NCBI GenBank assembly: GCA_036004405.1
Contig: DASYRM010000062.1
Coordinates: 31,264-95,263, forward strand
Direction: 5' to 3'
DNA: 64,000 nucleotides
Source: DASYRM01 sp036004405
Lineage (GTDB): Bacteria > Acidobacteriota > Vicinamibacteria > Vicinamibacterales > UBA2999
In this document: piece by piece, positions 7,068-15,325 of the stretch
Layout: each line of letters begins with the position of its first letter
Numbering within the stretch: the stretch's first letter is position 1
Notes under the pieces: model-generated
Databases searched by the model: none
Seen by the model: only the letters and a program-made list of their open reading frames with translations
What the model was told of the DNA's origin: nothing
Made by a program: the position numbers and the translations under genes

Positions 7068-9473
7068 ATGACCGTGCGTTCATTCGCTCTTCTTGCTGGT
7101 TCGATCGCGGCGCTCACGATCGCGGCAGCGGCGCAGCAGTCCGACACGACACGCAATCCGCTCGGGGCCGACTCCGCAGCCGTCGCAGCCGGGCAGCGGC
7201 TCTACGACCAGGGATGTTCCGGTTGTCATGCCGCCGCGGGCCAGGGAACGGACCGTGCACCGGCGCTGACCGGGCGCTTGGCGCACGGCAACGAAGATGG
7301 TGACGTCTTCCACTCGATCCGCGAAGGTGTGCCCGGCACGGCGATGACGCCGCATCGCGAGCTGGACGATCAGCAGACGTGGCAGGTTGTGGCGTACATC
7401 AAGAGTCTGGCTGGCACCGCATCGCCCACGACGGCTCGCCCCTCGTTGGGTGATGCGACGGCCGGGGCCGCGGTGTTCACGCGCGCACGGTGCGCGACCT
7501 GTCACGAGATCGACGGCGTCGGCGGCATCGTCGGGCCGGACCTGTCAACGGCGGCGCGCTACAGCGCGGATGCGCTGCGTCGGAAGATCCTCGATCCGGA
7601 TCAAGCGATTGACACGCCCCAGGCCGCCGGGCCACCGCGGTCGGCGGCGCGACCGCAGACGATCACGGCGCGGCTGAAAGATGGCCGCACCGTCCTGGGG
7701 GTGCGACGCGCAGAAGACACCTTCACGCTCCACATCGTCGACCTCGACAACCGGCTGCAGCCGCTCGACAAGAGCGCCATCGCCGACCTTCGCGTGGAGA
7801 ACACCTCGGTCATGCCGCGCGATTTCGCCACCCGCCTGTCGGCGGCGGATCTGACGAACCTGGTTGCCTATCTCGCGTCGCACCGCGAGCGGAACGGCTC
7901 GCACGCGCCGATGCGGCCGGGAGGGGTGACGGCGGAGCGGCTGGCCAAGGCGGTGGAGGAGCCGCAGAACTGGCTGACCTATTGGGGCAACTACCAGGCG
8001 ACGCACTACTCGGGCCTGCGGGAGATCACGCACGCCAATGCGGCCACGTTGCGTGCGGCATGGACATTCGCGATGCCTGGCGACGCCGTGCTACAAACAA
8101 CCCCGCTCGTCGTCGACGGCGTGATGTACGCCACGCAGCCCGGCGCAGTGGTCGCGGTCGATGCGCGCACAGGCCGGCTGCTGTGGCGGTCGACACGACA
8201 GCGGAAGGTACGCCACCCCTACGAGATCAATCCGTTCAATCGCGGCGTCGCCATTGCCGGCGATCGGCTGTTCGTCGGCACACTCGACGCTGCCCTCGTC
8301 GCATTCGATGCGAGGACGGGCAACGTGCTGTGGGAAACGCAGGTCGCGGACTCGATGCTCGGGTACAGCCTCACGAGTGCGCCTCTCGTGGTGAAGGACA
8401 AGGTTCTGGTCGGCATCACCGGTGGCGAGTTCGGCGCGCGCGGCTTCCTCGACGCGTACGACATCGCCACAGGCACGAGAGTGTGGCGCTGGTATTCCGT
8501 CCCGGCGCTTGGCGAGTTCGGCAACGACACGTGGAAGGGCGACAGCTGGATGCACGGCGGCAGCCCGATGTGGCTGACCGGCTCCTACGATCCCCAGCTG
8601 AACACCGTCTACTGGACGGTCGGGAATCCCGGCCCACAGATCGATCGGAGCGTGCGCGGTGACGGCGACAACCTGTTCAGCGACTCCGTCGTCGCCATCG
8701 ATCCCGACACCGGCACCCGCAAGTGGCACTACCAGTTCACGCCCAACGACGGTCACGACTGGGACTCGGCGCAAGCACTGGTGCTCGTCGATCGCGCCTG
8801 GCATGGACAACGGCGTCAGCTACTGATGCACGCCGATCGTAATGGGATGTTTTACGTCCTCGATCGGACCGACGGGAGATTCCTGGCCGCGACGCCGTTC
8901 ATCTACCAGAACTGGAACGCCGGCTTCGATGCCAACGGTCGCCCGCGCATCGTTCCCGGGTCGAACTCCAGCACTGCAGGGAGCTTCTTCGTCTACCCGA
9001 CACTCGGAGGCGGGACGAACTTCCAGGCGCCGTCGTACAGTCCGCTCACCGGCCTGTTCTATCTGGCGTACTCGGAGAACGGACAACGGTACGTGAGTCA
9101 GTCTGTCGCGTTCGAGCAGGGTCGCCAGTACATCGGTCGGGGTCAGGCCGCCCCGGCGTCACCTCGCCCGGGCGAGCCGTCGGCCTCGGCGGGTGTCAAG
9201 GCAATCGACCCGGAAACCGGCGAGACGAAATGGGTGTTCAAGACGTCGCAGGGCTCCCTCCAGAACGGCGTGCTCGCGACGGCGGGGAATGTGTTGTTCG
9301 CATCGATTCGCGACGGCAACCTGGTTGCGCTCGATGCGCGGACCGGCGCCCACCTGTGGCACTTCCAGACCGGTACGACGCCCGCCGCATCGCCTATGAG
9401 CTATGCCGTCGGCGGCAAGCAGTACGTGGCGGTCGCGGCGGGCAACACCATCTACGTGTTCGCCTTGCCCTAG
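7068..9473 (+). CDS. PQQ-dependent dehydrogenase with two N-terminal cytochrome c domains
   Basis: Periplasmic quinohaemoprotein of 801 residues. After a signal peptide (about 1-23) come two c-type haem domains with CSGCH and CATCH binding sites, the second followed by an insertion typical of c-type domains fused to PQQ enzymes. The C-terminal half is an eight-bladed PQQ propeller: repeated blades such as VVAVDARTGRLLWR, LVAFDARTGNVLWE, VVAIDPDTGTRKWHYQ and LVALDARTGAHLWHF. It would oxidise an alcohol, aldehyde or sugar and pass electrons to its own haems. Having haems at the N-terminus is the reverse of type II alcohol dehydrogenases. The chosen ATG gives a proper signal peptide; an upstream in-frame ATG would not. 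No pqq biosynthesis genes are in the window. The stop codon shares CTAG with the convergent next gene. Confidence 0.9.
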   Translation: MTVRSFALLAGSIAALTIAAAAQQSDTTRNPLGADSAAVAAGQRLYDQGCSGCHAAAGQGTDRAPALTGRLAHGNEDGDVFHSIREGVPGTAMTPHRELDDQQTWQVVAYIKSLAGTASPTTARPSLGDATAGAAVFTRARCATCHEIDGVGGIVGPDLSTAARYSADALRRKILDPDQAIDTPQAAGPPRSAARPQTITARLKDGRTVLGVRRAEDTFTLHIVDLDNRLQPLDKSAIADLRVENTSVMPRDFATRLSAADLTNLVAYLASHRERNGSHAPMRPGGVTAERLAKAVEEPQNWLTYWGNYQATHYSGLREITHANAATLRAAWTFAMPGDAVLQTTPLVVDGVMYATQPGAVVAVDARTGRLLWRSTRQRKVRHPYEINPFNRGVAIAGDRLFVGTLDAALVAFDARTGNVLWETQVADSMLGYSLTSAPLVVKDKVLVGITGGEFGARGFLDAYDIATGTRVWRWYSVPALGEFGNDTWKGDSWMHGGSPMWLTGSYDPQLNTVYWTVGNPGPQIDRSVRGDGDNLFSDSVVAIDPDTGTRKWHYQFTPNDGHDWDSAQALVLVDRAWHGQRRQLLMHADRNGMFYVLDRTDGRFLAATPFIYQNWNAGFDANGRPRIVPGSNSSTAGSFFVYPTLGGGTNFQAPSYSPLTGLFYLAYSENGQRYVSQSVAFEQGRQYIGRGQAAPASPRPGEPSASAGVKAIDPETGETKWVFKTSQGSLQNGVLATAGNVLFASIRDGNLVALDARTGAHLWHFQTGTTPAASPMSYAVGGKQYVAVAAGNTIYVFALP

Positions 9474-11140
9474 TACGACGCAAGCTGGGCGGCGGTGGCG
9501 ATCTGCCGCACCGCTGCGTCGCCCAGGCGCTCACGCAATTGAGCGAGATACAGGCTGCGTGGGGCGATGTGACGGTCGAGCGATTCGAGGTGGCCGGTCT
9601 CCCTGGTCGGATCCTGCAGCAGGATGTTGAACACCACGGCGTTCACGCCCAGGTGGCCGAATGAGTAGTTCTGCGCCGTCGGCGGCTTCTGGACGAGGAA
9701 GCTGCCCTCGCAGTTCCAGAACACGGTGTTGGCGCCGGCCCACCCGATGTTGATGTCCTTCCAGAAGCGCGCCGTCAGCGGCGCCTGCACGTTGTCGTAG
9801 AGATTACCCGTTGCCCACTGCTCGTGCGGCTCGCTCGACGAGAAGGGGCTGGTCGCCTTGCAGTCGAGGAACACGTTGGCGCTGCCGGTTGGCTGGCCGG
9901 TCATGAACGAGTGGCGCCCCTTGTCGGACTGGCAGCGCTGCACGAGCGCGAGCTGGCCTCGCAGGGCGAACGTGAACCGCCGCGCCCCCAGGCGGCGCGA
10001 CACAGGCTCGCGAGAGACGCAATCCTGCACCGTGATCCACTTGGCACCCCGCTGCGTGCCCACCATGCTGTTCACGAAGTGCAGGGCCGTCGCATTGCGC
10101 ACCCAGCCGTTCTTCGCGTTGTCGAAGATGACGAAGTTCCGGTAGTGGTCTTCGTCGGCGTAGTACTCCTCGGCGACATAGTTCGGGCGGTCCATGTTGC
10201 CGTATTCCGTCGTGCGCTTCGTGGGATCGAACTCGGACATGGCGCGCAGGTTCTCGATGCCCACGTGGCGGATCCGGGCGGAGTCTTCGTACTTCACCAC
10301 CTCGCCGCCGCCCCAGCGCTTCTCGATCGCGCAGGTGATCGGTCCGTCGATCGTGATCGTGTTGCCCTGCACGTCGGTCACGACCCGATCCCACTCGACG
10401 TTGAACGGACGCCACCGGCGTGCGGGCGTGTCGCCGTTCATCCCCACCGCGGCGATCCAATCCTGATTGCCAATCCGGCGGACGAGGACGGTGTCGCCGG
10501 GCCTGAAGCCTCGCGCGGAGACGACGTGCAGCGTGCGCGCCCCCACGGGCACGTAGTCGTCCGTGACGAGCTGCTTCGTCTCCTCTTGCGGGGTTGCGCC
10601 GGATGTGCCGCTGATCACGATCAACGTCCCCGCGGTCGGGCCACCTGGACCGCCAGGACCACCGGCGGCGGCGGCGGGAGTCGCAGGTCGTCCCGTGCCG
10701 GTACCGATCAGGATCGTGCCGGTGTCACCCATCCCCTCGCCGCGGAGCACGACGCCGCTCGCCTGGATCTTCACGGGTGTCACCATCCGGTAGTAGCCGG
10801 CTCTGAGCAGCACCGCGCCGCGGAATCCCGCCGCGTCTGGCGTGCGGGCCGATACGCGATCGATCGCGGCCTGGATGTGCTGCGTGTTGTCGCCGGCGAC
10901 CGGCCAGATCGTCTCGCTGACCGGGACGGTGGGGATGGCCACGCCGCCGCCGCGATAGCCTGCGTGCGACGCATCGTGAATCGTGTTGCCCTGATCGTCG
11001 GGCACGTAGATCAGTCGCCCGGCCGATCCCGGATACACCCTCGAGATGGTCGGATCGAGGTCCTGTGCGGCCGCGCGGGTCGAGGACAGCAGCGCGGGCG
11101 CCATCGTCAGTTGCAGGATCGTGCGGCGAGATACGGCCAT
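9470..11140 (-). CDS. Exported pectin-lyase-like (right-handed beta-helix) protein
   Basis: Secreted protein of 556 residues with a twin-arginine-like start (SRRTILQLTMAPALL) and cleavage expected near AAAQD. The segment NTQHIQAAIDRVSARTPDAA followed by GAVLLRAGYYRM and GVVLRGEGMGDTG is the usual opening of Pectate_lyase_3/GH28-like beta-helix proteins; the remainder has helix-turn repeats such as NFVIFDNAKNGWVRNATALHFVN. A low-complexity GGPGGPGGP loop interrupts the region after about residue 150. Substrate is unknown, a plant or microbial polysaccharide being likely. The ATG has a GGGGAGG ribosome-binding site and is divergent from the RraA-like gene; its 3' end meets the PQQ enzyme in a shared CTAG. 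The open frame continues upstream of the ATG but without a signal peptide. Confidence 0.82.
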   Translation of the reverse strand: MAVSRRTILQLTMAPALLSSTRAAAQDLDPTISRVYPGSAGRLIYVPDDQGNTIHDASHAGYRGGGVAIPTVPVSETIWPVAGDNTQHIQAAIDRVSARTPDAAGFRGAVLLRAGYYRMVTPVKIQASGVVLRGEGMGDTGTILIGTGTGRPATPAAAAGGPGGPGGPTAGTLIVISGTSGATPQEETKQLVTDDYVPVGARTLHVVSARGFRPGDTVLVRRIGNQDWIAAVGMNGDTPARRWRPFNVEWDRVVTDVQGNTITIDGPITCAIEKRWGGGEVVKYEDSARIRHVGIENLRAMSEFDPTKRTTEYGNMDRPNYVAEEYYADEDHYRNFVIFDNAKNGWVRNATALHFVNSMVGTQRGAKWITVQDCVSREPVSRRLGARRFTFALRGQLALVQRCQSDKGRHSFMTGQPTGSANVFLDCKATSPFSSSEPHEQWATGNLYDNVQAPLTARFWKDINIGWAGANTVFWNCEGSFLVQKPPTAQNYSFGHLGVNAVVFNILLQDPTRETGHLESLDRHIAPRSLYLAQLRERLGDAAVRQIATAAQLASY

Positions 11141-11200
11141 GTGCCTCCCCAGTCGGGTGCGCATTATGCAACACAGCGGGCGTATAATGCACCGCTCAGC
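11141..11200. promoter_or_regulatory. Divergent promoter with symmetric -10 boxes and repeated operator motif
   Basis: A perfect TATAAT at 11183-11188 lies 12 bp before the plus-strand ATG, implying a very short leader. A matching CATAAT on the minus strand is at 11168-11163. The two form a 7-bp inverted repeat, GCATTAT (11161-11167) and ATAATGC (11184-11190). The motif GCGCATTATGCAAC spans 11159-11172 and overlaps the minus-strand -10, a position suited to repression. Confidence 0.6.
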
Positions 11201-12148
11201 ATGCCAAGAACCCTGCTTGCCCTCACGCTGCTGCTGACCGTCACGTCGGTCGCCCAGGCGCAGCCAGGTGTCCTGACCAAGGAGCAGCTCGTCGAATACA
11301 CACCCGACTGGAAGGGCGAGCGCTTTCCTGACGGCCGTCCGAAAGTGCCGGACACGATCCTCGATCGCATGAAGCACGTGACGCTCGAAGAAGCGTGGGC
11401 GGTGGTCACCGGCGCCGGCTTCTCGCATCAATACGAGGACAACTGGGTGTCGATTCATCCCGAGAAGGTCCTCGTGGGCCGCGCGCTGACGTCGCAGTGG
11501 CTGCCCGGCCGCGCCGACATTCTGCGCGTCATCGAAGCCAAGGGGCGTCAGCAGGGGCGCGTCGGCGGGACGAATGCCTGGCCGGTCGACATGCTCCAGC
11601 CGCGCGACGTCTACGTCTCCGATCACTTCGGACTCAAGGAGAACGGCGCGTCAGTCGGCGATAACGTCGGCAGCGCGATTTACGCGAAGACCGGCAACGG
11701 CATCGTTTACGACGGCGCCGTGCGCGACATCAACGGTCTGCGCGAGATGGACAACTTCACGGCGTTTGTCCGCTACTACGACCCCTCGCACCACATCGGC
11801 AATGCGAGCGCCGGCCCGCGACTCAACTCGACGATGATCGGCATCAACGTGCCGATTCGGATCGGCGGCGCGTTCGTCATGCCAGGCGATGTCGTGCTCG
11901 GCAGGGACGGGGGCGTCATCTTCATCCCGCCGCAGCTGGCGGAGCAGGTCGTGAGGACATCGGAGATCACGCGATTGCGCGATGAATTCGGTCACGCGCG
12001 GCTGCGCGCCGGCGTCTACACGGCCGGCCAAATCGACGGCCGCTGGGCCGACGCGATCGAGGCGGACTTCACGCAGTGGCTGCGCCAGAACATCGACCGC
12101 CTGCCAGTCGCGCGCCCGCAGATCGAGGAAATCCTGAAGCAGCGATAG
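11201..12148 (+). CDS. RraA-like family protein with signal peptide
   Basis: Protein of 315 residues in the RraA / HMG-CHA aldolase superfamily. The fold core is visible: IEAKGRQQGRVGGTNAW, GSAIYAKTGNGIVYDGAVRDI with the characteristic G-x-V-x-D-G-x-x-R-D arrangement that carries the Mg-binding Asp and substrate Arg, and PVRIGGAFVMPGDVVLGRDGGVIFIP-like end (here PIRIGGAFVMPGDVV). Family members are either RNase E regulators or class II pyruvate aldolases; the long N-terminal region and the DGAVRD motif favour an aldolase- or decarboxylase-like enzyme. Unusually it starts with a convincing signal peptide (LLALTLLLTVTSVAQAQ), implying a periplasmic location. The start has a TATAAT box only 12 bp upstream. 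It diverges from a secreted beta-helix protein, suggesting a joint role in saccharide breakdown. Confidence 0.85.
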   Translation: MPRTLLALTLLLTVTSVAQAQPGVLTKEQLVEYTPDWKGERFPDGRPKVPDTILDRMKHVTLEEAWAVVTGAGFSHQYEDNWVSIHPEKVLVGRALTSQWLPGRADILRVIEAKGRQQGRVGGTNAWPVDMLQPRDVYVSDHFGLKENGASVGDNVGSAIYAKTGNGIVYDGAVRDINGLREMDNFTAFVRYYDPSHHIGNASAGPRLNSTMIGINVPIRIGGAFVMPGDVVLGRDGGVIFIPPQLAEQVVRTSEITRLRDEFGHARLRAGVYTAGQIDGRWADAIEADFTQWLRQNIDRLPVARPQIEEILKQR

Positions 12149-12164
12149 GTCGCCGTCGCGGGTT

Positions 12165-12182
12165 AGGGCTCGTTCGAGCCCT
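12165..12182. terminator. Hairpin between convergent genes
   Basis: Perfect 8-bp stem AGGGCTCG / CGAGCCCT with a TT loop lies exactly between the stop of the RraA-like gene and the stop of the CBM9-like gene. There is no U-tract, so it may act as a bidirectional, factor-assisted terminator. Confidence 0.55.
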
Positions 12183-12892
12183 TACTCGACGAAGACGATC
12201 TCGCCGAACCGCGACGGAACGTGCGGCCACGAGTCGTTGTTCTGCGGGTCGGACCAGATGCTCATGCGGCGGTTCGGCTCGACACCGTCCCAGCGATTGA
12301 AATTCACTTTCCACACCGCGCCGACGACCGGCGGGCGACGCGACAGCTCCTCGAAGTTGGGCCACGGAATCATCGCCTCGAGGCTCCAGCCGGAGTCGAC
12401 GTCGGTGCGCACATTCAGCGTGCCCCGCAGCGACGTCGCGATTGTCACGCCGGTGGCGTCGAAGCGCTTGAACAGTGTGCGGCTGTTGTAGTTCACGTAG
12501 TCGTAGAGCACGCCGCGCGCGTTCATCTCGAACCCGTAGTACACGACCTCCTGCTGTGGGTTGGGGTTGATGAAGATTTCGACCGCGTCGTCACGAAAGG
12601 TCGGATCGTCACGCTGCTGGTACTGAGCGGTGATATCCACGTCGTCGGCGTCGAAACCGACATACAGCGCCCGCGCGTCCCACAGGAGGCGGGCCCGCGT
12701 CATCTGCTTCGCGCCGGTCTGCGATTCCCACAGGAACTGCAGCGATACTCCCGGCGTCGCCGCCCACGCCTTTTCGTCCAGCTTGCCGTCAATCGTCAGC
12801 GGCGCGGAGACACGTGTCACTTCGTAGCGCGGCACCGCGGACTGTGCGGCCACCAGCGGAACGGCCATGCTCAAGACCATCAGAAAACGCAT
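12182..12892 (-). CDS. Exported CBM9-like domain protein
   Basis: Secreted protein of 236 residues made almost entirely of one carbohydrate-binding family 9-like beta-sandwich. Signal peptide about 1-17 (LMVLSMAVPLVAAQ). The domain begins with the signature APLTIDGKLDEKAWAATP, followed by ARLLWDARALYVGFDADD, the DDPTFRDDAVEIFINP calcium-site region and GWSLEAMIPWPNF. Such stand-alone CBM9-like proteins bind sugars or sugar-like ligands at the cell surface, but many have no known ligand. It is convergent with the RraA-like gene, so it is a separate transcription unit. The ATG is chosen for the signal peptide; the open frame continues upstream without one. Confidence 0.85.
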   Translation of the reverse strand: MRFLMVLSMAVPLVAAQSAVPRYEVTRVSAPLTIDGKLDEKAWAATPGVSLQFLWESQTGAKQMTRARLLWDARALYVGFDADDVDITAQYQQRDDPTFRDDAVEIFINPNPQQEVVYYGFEMNARGVLYDYVNYNSRTLFKRFDATGVTIATSLRGTLNVRTDVDSGWSLEAMIPWPNFEELSRRPPVVGAVWKVNFNRWDGVEPNRRMSIWSDPQNNDSWPHVPSRFGEIVFVE

Positions 12893-12923
12893 TGACCATG
12901 CTAACCGTTCGTGCGGCCAGCTG

Positions 12924-13346
12924 TTATCGCCCCGCCTGCGTAATCGTCGCCGTCTGTCCGGCGATAGTGACGAGCGTGGACCGCTGTCCGCCGGCATTCG
13001 CCGGCATGAAGAGCTCGACCTGACTGCGGCCGGTACCGCTCGCCGGTGACAGTTGGACCGCGGCCGTGTTGGCCGAAACGGCCGTCCAGCTCGTCAGGCA
13101 TCCGGCCGGCACGGAATTGATATCGACGACATAGACCGAGGACTGGGCGGGCAGAACGGTTGCCTGGAAATACGACGTCCACACCATGCCCTGACCCGGC
13201 GACGCTGGCGCGCCATTCGAAAACATGCCGATGGTGATGACGGTAGTGCACACGACTGGCGAAGTCGGGCTTGTTGGGGCCGCGGAACTGCCGCAGCCTG
13301 ATAGCATCGCCGCGAATCCGACGCACAACGGAATTCGAATCAACAT
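12924..13346 (-). CDS. Small lipoprotein with BACON-like domain
   Basis: Predicted lipoprotein of 140 residues: hydrophobic signal then lipobox LSGC (MLIRIPLCVGFAAMLSGC). After a Pro/Ser/Thr linker the C-terminal half has the pattern of BACON-type beta domains: a Trp in TSWTAVSANTAAVQLSPASG, a Gly-rich turn and the closing STLVTIAGQTATITQAG. BACON domains are usually adhesive or carbohydrate-associated. The start is set by the lipoprotein signal. No operon partner is evident; the next gene downstream begins 31 bp after its stop and has its own signal peptide. Confidence 0.7.
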   Translation of the reverse strand: MLIRIPLCVGFAAMLSGCGSSAAPTSPTSPVVCTTVITIGMFSNGAPASPGQGMVWTSYFQATVLPAQSSVYVVDINSVPAGCLTSWTAVSANTAAVQLSPASGTGRSQVELFMPANAGGQRSTLVTIAGQTATITQAGR

Positions 13347-13375
13347 TCGCAACCGGCCCCAGTTGAACGGCTGTT

Positions 13376-13560
13376 TCACCCGCCGGAACGCGCTCGAAAG
13401 GCCATGTAGGCCACGATCAGCACCGCCACAACGAGAACCAGCGTGCCACACCCATGAGTCGCGTGTGGGCCACCGGCCGTGACTCTTTCGGCTTGATGCC
13501 CGTAAGCGCGGCGAAGGTGGCGACCAGCAGGGCGATCGTCAACCATGTGAGCCAGGTCAC
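13376..13560 (-). pseudogene. Frameshifted small membrane protein
   Basis: From a GTG at 13560 the frame encodes TWLTWLTIALLVATFAAL, then GIKPKESRPVAHTRLMGVAR, and stops at 13417 as a 47-residue product. In another frame directly downstream the sequence LVLVVAVLIVAYMAFRARSGG runs to the stop at 13376 and would supply the missing second transmembrane helix. Joining them with one extra base near 13440 gives a coherent two-helix membrane protein of about 60 residues. So either a one-base deletion has broken the gene or the assembly has an indel here. Function unknown. Confidence 0.55.
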
Positions 13561-13607
13561 ACGGCTCTTGGTAGCACAAACCTTGCCGGGATCGCCTCAG
13601 AGGATCA

Positions 13608-13727
13608 TCAGCAGCCGATTATTCGCTGCCGGACAACGCGCGACGCCGACGGGCCGGTCCCCTGGTCAGTGCGGCCAGAACAGGCCAACGGCACGGCGAG
13701 GAGCGCGAGCGCGCAGGCTTTCTTCAT
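13608..13727 (-). CDS. Possible short exported peptide
   Basis: A 39-codon frame starts with MKKACALALLAVPLAC, which has the charge and hydrophobic core of a lipoprotein-like signal, followed by a short polar tail. The residue at -3 of the candidate cysteine is Pro, so the lipobox is imperfect, and no homologous pattern is recognised. It lies in the otherwise empty stretch between the broken membrane protein gene and the SUI1 gene; the rest of that gap shows nothing further. Confidence 0.28.
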   Translation of the reverse strand: MKKACALALLAVPLACSGRTDQGTGPSASRVVRQRIIGC

Positions 13728-13868
13728 GGCCGGCGGCGGAACAACTCGCGCTCCAATGCGAAGGCGAGACAATCCCGAAATCTAGACGATCGAGGAGCAT
13801 GGCCGCCGACAAACGGATGCGGCGGTTCACACGGGACGATGTGGCTGCCGCGCCACGCGAGCGTGGTC

Positions 13869-14228
13869 TCAGCCCTTGACGACGTAACCGCGTTTCATCA
13901 GCGCGTCGCGCACGCGATCCCGGAGGTCGCCCTGGATTTCGACGCCGTCTTCCACCGCCGTGCCACCGGTGCCGCAGGCGCGTTTCAGATCCTGGCTCAG
14001 CTCTCGCAGAAACTCGGCGTTCCGCGGCAAACCGTACACGACGGTCACCGTCTTGCCGCCGCGCCCCTTCTTTTCCGTTCTCAGTTTCGCGACGACGCGC
14101 GCCGGCACCGCCTCCGCCGCCTCGCGCCGGCTGCTGCACTGGCAGTCCCGCTGTGGCCAGCCGCACACCGGACACTTGCCGCCGGTGTCCGTGGAGTAGA
14201 TCAGGCGGGCGTTGCTCTTCTGCGTCAC
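13869..14228 (-). CDS. SUI1/YciH family translation initiation factor-like protein
   Basis: Protein of 119 residues homologous in pattern to eukaryotic eIF1 and E. coli YciH, which influences start-codon fidelity on the 30S subunit. A putative zinc knuckle with CPVCGWPQRDCQC lies near residues 19-31, a feature of archaeal and bacterial forms, then the SUI1 core TEKKGRGGKTVTVVYGLP, KRACGTGGTAVEDGVEIQGD and the closing ALMKRGYVVKG. It starts with GTG overlapping the TGA of the Wzz-like gene (GTGA), so it is translated as the last gene of a PadR-Wzz-SUI1 operon. Its coupling to an envelope gene is unexplained. Confidence 0.88.
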   Translation of the reverse strand: MTQKSNARLIYSTDTGGKCPVCGWPQRDCQCSSRREAAEAVPARVVAKLRTEKKGRGGKTVTVVYGLPRNAEFLRELSQDLKRACGTGGTAVEDGVEIQGDLRDRVRDALMKRGYVVKG

Positions 14229-15325
14229 CGATTCATCATCGGTGAGCCGCTTCGATTCGTCCAGCCGTCCGATCGTCCGCGCATCATGACGAACAGCAGC
14301 CCCAGGCCGAGACCGGCCAGCGTGCCCGCGGTGTTCACACCGAGCTTGCTGGGGCCTTCCGGGTGTTCGGGCAGGCGCGCCGGCTCGGTGACTTTGAACT
14401 GGAAACCGAGAGAGATTCGTTCCAGGCTCGCCGCGCTGCGCGCCTCCTCCCTTTTCTGTAGAGCGTCCTTGTACATGTCCTGCAGCACCCGATACTGCAC
14501 GAGGTCGGCCTGCCGCGGCTGCCCGCCACTTGTCGCGCGCCCGGCCGCGAGCGTGCTTTCCTGTGCGATCAGGCGCTGCCTCAAGTTCTCCACCTGCGAA
14601 TCCATGAACCGGGTCGTGCTGTAGATCCGCTCCGCCGCCTGCAGGTTCTGTTCGACGAGCAGGCTGGCCAGCCGCGCGGTGGTCTGCATCGCCAGCCGTG
14701 GATCGGGTGACTGGAAGCTGATTCGGAACTCGTCGTCGGCATCCGCGTCGACGACGACGCCGATGTCGCGTCGCATGCGACGGACGATATCGCTCAGCGG
14801 CTTGCGCTCGCGTTCGTCTCGATAGAGGCCCACGTCGCGAATCAGCGTCTCGAGCTGATCGCGGGTCAGCGTCGCTCTTGTCAGGTCACGCAGGTGTTCA
14901 GCGGCGCTGGAGGAGCGAGCCAGGCCGTCGGGAACCACCGCCGGCCGGATCTGGACGACCGTCTCGGATCGGTAGAGGCTGGGAAGGAAGTACGACGAGA
15001 AGACGCTCGTTCCGACGGCCATGACCAGCGTGGGCGCGATGAGCCACCACTTCCAGCGCCACAGCGTCTCACTCAGGGCGGTAAGTCGGTGCCACATACG
15101 GTCTCTCCCTGAAACCGCCTGCGCCGCAATCAGCTCGGGCGGTCCGAACTGTTCCACTGCGGCCCGCTCGGCGTCCTCGGCCGACAAACCGCGCCGAAGC
15201 CCATCCTCGATCGCGTCGGCCAGGTGTTCCCGTGCCTCGTCCACCAGCCGCCCGTCGTAGGCGCCGCGAGCGCGAAGCTCGCGAGCGAACTCCGCGAGGT
15301 ACTCGTTGAGAGGGTTTGGCGTCAT
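14225..15325 (-). CDS. Wzz-type chain-length-determinant-like protein with permease-style helical prefix
   Basis: Inner-membrane protein of 366 residues. Residues about 1-75 form a charged helical domain (EFARELRARG, VDEAREHLADAIEDGL, RAAVEQFG) similar in pattern to the prefix of PadR-controlled permeases such as the one at the left end of this window. Then a transmembrane helix (about 94-115, WLIAPTLVMAVGTSVFSS), a long periplasmic region with coiled-coil character (DSQVENLRQRLIAQESTL, LQDMYKDALQKREEA), a Pro-rich segment (ARLPEHPEGPSKLG) and a second helix, as in Wzz co-polymerases that set polysaccharide length. No polysaccharide genes are next to it. The ATG overlaps the PadR stop by ATGA and its own TGA overlaps the SUI1 gene, so all three are one transcript. 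Confidence 0.8.
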   Translation of the reverse strand: MTPNPLNEYLAEFARELRARGAYDGRLVDEAREHLADAIEDGLRRGLSAEDAERAAVEQFGPPELIAAQAVSGRDRMWHRLTALSETLWRWKWWLIAPTLVMAVGTSVFSSYFLPSLYRSETVVQIRPAVVPDGLARSSSAAEHLRDLTRATLTRDQLETLIRDVGLYRDERERKPLSDIVRRMRRDIGVVVDADADDEFRISFQSPDPRLAMQTTARLASLLVEQNLQAAERIYSTTRFMDSQVENLRQRLIAQESTLAAGRATSGGQPRQADLVQYRVLQDMYKDALQKREEARSAASLERISLGFQFKVTEPARLPEHPEGPSKLGVNTAGTLAGLGLGLLFVMMRGRSDGWTNRSGSPMMNR

